Of a stretch of 64,000 bases of DNA, positions 61,601 to 64,000 are shown piece after piece (positions within the stretch are counted from its first letter, which is position 1; every line of letters begins with the position of its first letter). The notes under the pieces are model-generated. The model was given only the letters and a program-made list of their open reading frames with translations. It was not told the DNA's origin and did no database searches. Position numbers and translations under genes: made by a program. The stretch comes from Mermis nigrescens (Eukaryota; Nematoda; Enoplea; Mermithida; Mermithidae): NCBI GenBank assembly GCA_036768485.1, contig JAVLUZ010000144.1, positions 712,281 to 776,280 of the forward strand, given 5' to 3'.

Positions 61601-62427
61601 TTTTTTAAATTAAAAATAAAGGATCTATTGCATTCAAGTCTTTCTGAGTACAATGACTTCTATCAAGCTTCTAAAACCAAAGAAAGCAATTTCGAATAAG
61701 ATACGCCGTCAAAACAAACATTAGACAGGTGTGATGACCGTAGATGCACAGTATGGCCAATTTGGGGGTCAGCCGGTCTAGGGGAGGGTCAAAAATTGAG
61801 CTTTTTTGGGCCAAAATGACGTGAAAAAATAATATAAGCGCTAAAATAGCATTAAAAGTATGTGATTACAAAGTTTAAGGGTCTAGAGGGTCTATAGCTA
61901 GATTCTAAGGGTCTAGAGCCCTCAAAGCTCCTCATCCACGTGCATGTCAAATGCAAACTGTTTCCCGTAGAATCCTGAAACACCCCCAAAATTTTTTTCT
62001 AATTATTTATTTAAGGTTTAATAAGGTACCTATTGACTATTTGAATGTTAAATAAATAGTTTGAATATCTAATGCATTCTTTTGCATTTTGCTTGCGTAA
62101 TTTATGATCAAAGTAGCGAATCTGGTTCATCTAGAGCAAATGTGCGATTTATCGGTGGTTCTAAGTTTTTCATATTTCTTTGGAAGTTTTAGACCGTTTT
62201 CAAATCTGTAAATTTTTTCAAAATCTAGCACACGAAGGCTAAGTGGTCTATAAGCTCAGATCAGTCGTGCAAAATAGGTCGCCTAAAATTAACTCGCCGC
62301 GCGTCCGATTTGTCGCTGGGCGTCAAAGTCGTCGGCGGTCGACCGAACGCCGTCAACGGCTTAAGTGCCTTTATAACTAAAGTTCTTCCGGGTAGCCCAG
62401 CCGACCTGGTTGGCCATTTAGAACCAG
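48079..62427 (+). CDS. RIM: RIM (Rab3-interacting molecule) gene, 5' part; continues beyond the right edge
   Basis: Join 48079-48206, 52715-52919, 55487-55801, 58172-58435 (or to 58807), 60181-60376, 61112-61170 and 62265-62427, then off the window. Phases agree at every junction. RIM proteins scaffold the presynaptic active zone, binding Rab3/Rab27 on vesicles, Munc13 and calcium channels. In order: LTEEERRIINDVLRRQQ (residues about 16-32), the first Rab-binding helix; a second helix; a zinc finger with Cys 75, 78, 91, 94, 99, 102, 116 and 119; a charged serine-rich linker with a glutamine tract; and a PDZ start with LSLGVKVVGG and SAFITKVLPGSPADLVGHLEPG. CQICHKTKFADG is a RIM hallmark, which argues against rabphilin or Fife. 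The C2A and C2B exons are not in the window. The first ATG follows an in-frame TAA at 48040. Confidence 0.88.
48207..51650. other. RIM intron 1, first part
   Basis: Mostly unassigned AT-rich sequence. At 49385 CAGAGGCGTAACCAGGATTT looks like a transposon end without a partner. 49700-49830 holds two inverted copies of the GGCGCTTCGCGCC block. Confidence 0.5.
51655..52056 (+). mobile_element. Family C repeat, copy 8 (RIM intron 1)
   Basis: A diverged forward copy with TTCGACGTTTCGCGCCATAT and ACTATATTTTGCCCAATTC blocks. Confidence 0.75.
52193..52568. mobile_element. 376-bp MITE with about 40-bp inverted repeats in RIM intron 1
   Basis: The ends CTCAATAGAGCCGTTCGGCT and its reverse complement extend about 40 bp with one or two mismatches. 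A TA dinucleotide lies at each end (TA|GAGCCG and CGGCTC|TA), which may be the target duplication. The interior is non-coding. Confidence 0.8.
52715..52919 (+). CDS. RIM: RIM exon 2 (second helix and first part of zinc finger)
   Basis: The acceptor is TGTTCAG and the donor is GATAAA|GTATTC. One nucleotide completes G43 and 68 codons follow. It encodes a helical stretch (DQELKKIDSLIEQQ), then CQIC, CQFC and CARC, which give six of the eight zinc ligands. An extra cysteine (C105) lies just after CARC. Confidence 0.92.
53868..54148 (+). mobile_element. Family C repeat, copy 9 (RIM intron 2)
   Basis: A forward copy ending CCCATGCTGTGCATGTCTGG. The 5' part is missing. Confidence 0.75.
54590..54812 (+). 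mobile_element. Family D repeat, copy 3 (RIM intron 2)
   Basis: It contains TCAATTTTTGGCCAAAACTG, GGATGAGGGGACGACCGACT and CCCCCTGTTACATGTTTGG. Confidence 0.75.
55487..55801 (+). CDS. RIM: RIM exon 3 (end of zinc finger, basic linker)
   Basis: The acceptor is AATGTCAG and the likely donor is GGAAAA|GTACTG. The exon holds 105 codons in phase 0. It opens with VWACSLCQKRQSL, supplying the last two zinc cysteines in the WVCNLC-type motif of RIM. A Lys/Arg/Ser/Gln-rich linker without recognised domains follows. Confidence 0.88.
55878..56030 (+). mobile_element. Family B-like MITE, variant 2 (RIM intron 3)
   Basis: It contains ATAGACCCCCAGAATTGAAT and ends GGCTAATGCCCATGTTTGC. It starts about 75 bp after RIM exon 3. 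Confidence 0.65.
57525..57845 (-). mobile_element. Family C repeat, copy 10 (RIM intron 3)
   Basis: An inverted copy with ATGAAGCGCCGAAAATTTTA, the reverse of the shared hairpin block, and AAATTGAAGAAAGTATGC. Confidence 0.72.
57890..58055 (+). mobile_element. Family D repeat, copy 4 (RIM intron 3)
   Basis: It contains CCAATTTTTGGCTAAAAATG and GGGGGATGGAGCGACC, and ends about 117 bp before RIM exon 4. Confidence 0.7.
58172..58435 (+). CDS. RIM: RIM exon 4 (linker), short form
   Basis: The best acceptor is CTCCTTTTTAG at 58171. A second CAG 12 nt further on would start the exon at 58184 in the same phase. The exon ends CTAATG|GTAAGT, a near-perfect donor, in phase 0. The codons are much more GC-rich than the flanks. 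The linker (RRSTELSLDKIPSGDD and on) has no recognised domain. The frame stays open past this donor, so a longer exon is possible. Confidence 0.78.
58436..58807 (+). CDS. RIM: RIM exon 4 extension with polyglutamine tract
   Basis: The frame of exon 4 runs on without a stop and reaches a second donor, TCTACA|GTAAGC, also in phase 0, so it could be used as a longer exon. It includes a CAA-rich tract at about 58574-58690 encoding around 40 glutamines broken by a few lysines. Flanking codons (AENPLGSS-like stretches, GDRQIFTETERRPSPKN) look coding in base use. Whether it is spliced in cannot be decided here. Confidence 0.6.
58808..58981 (+). CDS. RIM: Possible alternative RIM 3' terminal coding segment
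   Basis: If neither donor is used, the same frame continues another 57 codons to TAA at 58979-58981. The segment is Arg/Glu-rich and ends with a helix-like NDEVLEMEQILKKFN. Base use stays coding-like up to the stop and then drops sharply into AT-rich sequence with two AATAAA signals. This fits a short RIM isoform lacking PDZ and C2 domains. Confidence 0.5.
   Translation, partial: VSRTQNRQFDVEESIPVRKNECGAATRRERVGHKLVRQQKSINDEVLEMEQILKKFN
58995..59000 (+). terminator. Poly(A) signal AATAAA after the in-frame RIM stop
   Basis: AATAAA lies 14 nt after the stop at 58981. A second AATAAA is at 59047-59052. Either could serve the proposed short RIM transcript. The flanks are AT-rich, so chance occurrence is possible. 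Confidence 0.35.
59530..59595. repeat. 41-bp tandem duplication
   Basis: CACAAAATTTATGCGAAAAA occurs twice, 41 bp apart, in RIM intron 4. Confidence 0.85.
60181..60376 (+). CDS. RIM: RIM exon 5 (linker)
   Basis: The acceptor is AAAATTCAG and the donor is TTACC|GTACGT. The exon has 65 codons plus 1 nt. It encodes a Ser/Asp/Asn-rich linker (SFSPRIKISQARIHIESEP, then DYSSSDDDVDRNGRK). A later acceptor at 60210 (TTTCTCAG) is also in phase 0 and would remove ten codons. Confidence 0.75.
61112..61170 (+). CDS. RIM: RIM exon 6 (short linker exon)
   Basis: The acceptor is CAATTTTTTCAG and the donor is TACAAG|GTAAAC. Two nucleotides complete the split proline codon and 19 codons follow (YSPSLRRTAQSDAGLDTYK). 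The matching phases on both sides and the strong splice sites are the evidence. Confidence 0.75.
61727..61930 (-). mobile_element. Family H repeat (RIM intron 6)
   Basis: It matches 47030-47105 in reverse. The tail holds short direct copies of AAGGGTCTAGAG. Confidence 0.6.
62265..62427 (+). CDS. RIM: RIM exon 7 (start of PDZ domain)
   Basis: The acceptor is CTCAGATCAG and the donor is CCAG|GTTTTT, which is weak. The exon has 54 codons plus 1 nt. It encodes GRLKLTRRASDLSLGVKVVG, then SAFITKVLPGSPADLVGHLE. This is the first half of a PDZ domain with its peptide-binding loop (SLGV). The base composition is sharply GC-richer than the flanks. The rest of the PDZ should be on the next exon, outside the window. 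Confidence 0.88.
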
Positions 62428-63009
62428 GTTTTTAATCAGTTACATCAATTTTTAAATTTTAAAAAATTAAATTTTAAGTTTTGAAATATAATTTTCATAT
62501 AAATAATTCTTTGAAATATATTAATATCTCTCTAAAATTTTCTCTCAGTAGCTTAAGTAACTTTTGCTGGCTTATTGATTATTAGACGTTCTTCCGCTTT
62601 ATTTTTTAATAGTACAACGCTTTTTTCAAATATTTAATCGTTGTTATCCTAAATTTCTGTATAATTCAGTCGATTACTCCTCTAGAACACGCGATTGGGG
62701 ATAAAAAAATGAAAAATTTAGAAAAAAGCAGCATGATTTCTCACCCAAAAAATAACAATTTTGCATACCGAAAGTCAACGACAGATCGTTTATGAAGGTT
62801 TTATGTTGTTTCAATGTTTAAACTGTTTTTACTAAAGATCAATGAATTTTGAGAATTTTGCCCTTTGTTGTTTCCCCACGAATCAAAACCGTGCCGGAAA
62901 TGAATGAGTAATGAAATAAACATTACAAAACTTTGTCATTATTTTATCAGTCTTGGTAATTTTTAACTTATCATCTAATAGCCTAGATGCTTGCAGCACT
63001 CACGTAACA

Positions 63010-63195
63010 GAGGGAGGGATATGGGAATCCTCCAGCCCATAGTTGGTCGCGCCCCTATCCTAAAGTCACAAAATTTTGACCCCTCCCGATTTTCGAAAAT
63101 TAAATTTTGGCCTTTATAGGTGTTTTTTGGCTATTTTGGCCAAAAGTTGGAGGTCGTTCAACCCCCCCCTAAAAATGGCCGGCGAGTCAAACCAA
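63010..63195 (-). mobile_element. Family D repeat, copy 5
   Basis: An inverted copy with GGCCAAAAGTTGGAGGTCGT and CCCCTCCCGATTTTCG. Confidence 0.65.
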
Positions 63196-63324
63196 AATTT
63201 TGTACCGTTTCATGTACGGCTCGCAGTATATTTAAGCCTGTTCTGCTGTACGAATCTCACTTTCTGTATTCCAAAAAGTTTCTAGACCTTTGGTCGATGT
63301 AAAGCGACTAAAAATGTCGTGTCC

Positions 63325-64000
63325 GGAAAATTGCTCGCCAGCAATTGCTCGACATTAATTACTCTTTATCAATTGCTCGTCCACAATTGCTCGCCGACAA
63401 TTGCTCGCTTAACAATTGCTCGCCGGACAATTGTTCGCCGAGTCGCATTTCCAGCGTCCAATTGCTCGCAAAATAATTGCTCACCTAACATTTCAAATTA
63501 AAATTTCTGCTTAAATCTCGATTTTCTACCAAAAAAGACAGGCAAGCGATCTGTATAGTACGTTACATGATCTGGGGAGGGGTTTCCATCCCAGTAATTT
63601 CGTCACCCTCTTAACCCGAAATTCGCGAGTTTCGAAACGTCTCCGAAAAATTCGTAAAGATGGTGTTGTTGTAGGCGTGTTTAGGTATCTTACTGCTCAA
63701 AAGTGTCAAATTTTTAACGGTTTATACTGTCTACTTCTGTTCATTTTCTATACATTCACTTTTAGACTATGTTTTATCTCGATTTCTTCAAAATGTTTTG
63801 ATGTTTTCACGCTCTAGTAAGACAGATCATGGTCGGAAACGCCGACAAACGGTGTGTTTGACGCATATACCCCATTTTTGAATCCATAAATGGCACTTAA
63901 AATTTCATCTCCCCCAGAATTCCCATGCTGTGCAGTCTGAAGGTAGGTAAATCGATGCAACGTCAGAGGAGCAATTGTCTGGCGAGCAATATCCGGTGAG
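63325..64000. mobile_element. Fold-back-like element with CAATTGCTCGCC arms, cut by the window edge
   Basis: About eleven units of a 13-16 bp repeat (CAATTGCTCGCCGA-like) fill 63325-63490. The inverted form (GAGCAATTGTCTGGCGAGCA) starts at about 63969 and runs into the right edge. A family C MITE lies between them. The right arm is incomplete. Confidence 0.65.
63565..63938 (+). mobile_element. Family C repeat, copy 11
   Basis: A forward copy ending CCCATGCTGTGCAGTCTG, lying between the two arms of the CAATTGCTCGCC fold-back element. Confidence 0.75.

Overview
This is eukaryotic, animal nuclear DNA. It is AT-rich, has spliced genes with short exons in introns of about 0.7 to 4.5 kb, long microsatellites, and a very dense load of small transposons. 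The two genes I can read are animal genes. The protein and transposon content looks protostome, perhaps arthropod, but the sequence does not settle the species. No CRISPR array, operon, tRNA or rRNA gene was seen.

Gene 1 (14365-28645, + strand) is a complete six-exon gene for an LHPP-like HAD phosphatase. It encodes 270 residues, every junction is in phase, and all catalytic motifs are present. Its introns are packed with nested transposons. Gene 2 (48079 to beyond the right edge, + strand) is the 5' part of a RIM (Rab3-interacting molecule) active-zone gene. It shows the N-terminal Rab-binding helix, a split RIM-type zinc finger, a low-complexity linker with a long glutamine tract, and the start of the PDZ domain. 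The C2 domains would lie outside the window. The two genes are about 19 kb apart and have no obvious functional link.

Region by region: 1-14.3 kb is intergenic, with a fold-back element (1.5-2.9 kb), hAT-like elements at 6.0 and 11.7-12.8 kb, tandem arrays and an (AT)n tract. 14.4-28.6 kb is gene 1, with a LINE split by a 2.45-kb hAT-like element that itself carries a small MITE, plus a 656-bp TA-flanked MITE. 28.7-48.0 kb is intergenic, with a pile-up of MITEs at 29.5-30.9 kb, a fold-back element with tandem-repeat arms (31.85-32.96 kb), a degenerate satellite (33.4-35.1 kb), a 21-bp minisatellite (35.6-36.0 kb) and a 5'-truncated LINE lying between two (AC)n tracts (44.5-46.5 kb). 48.1-64 kb is the RIM gene.

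The most notable signals are: an (AC)n-flanked LINE that may target the microsatellite; hAT-like elements whose ends carry GC-rich palindromic arrays; several MITE families with 8-bp target duplications, sharing a short hairpin module (GGCGCTTCGCGCC) across otherwise unrelated repeats; and a RIM exon with two in-phase donors plus an in-frame stop and poly(A) signals that predict a short isoform. All coordinates come from reading by eye, so element edges without a target duplication are approximate.
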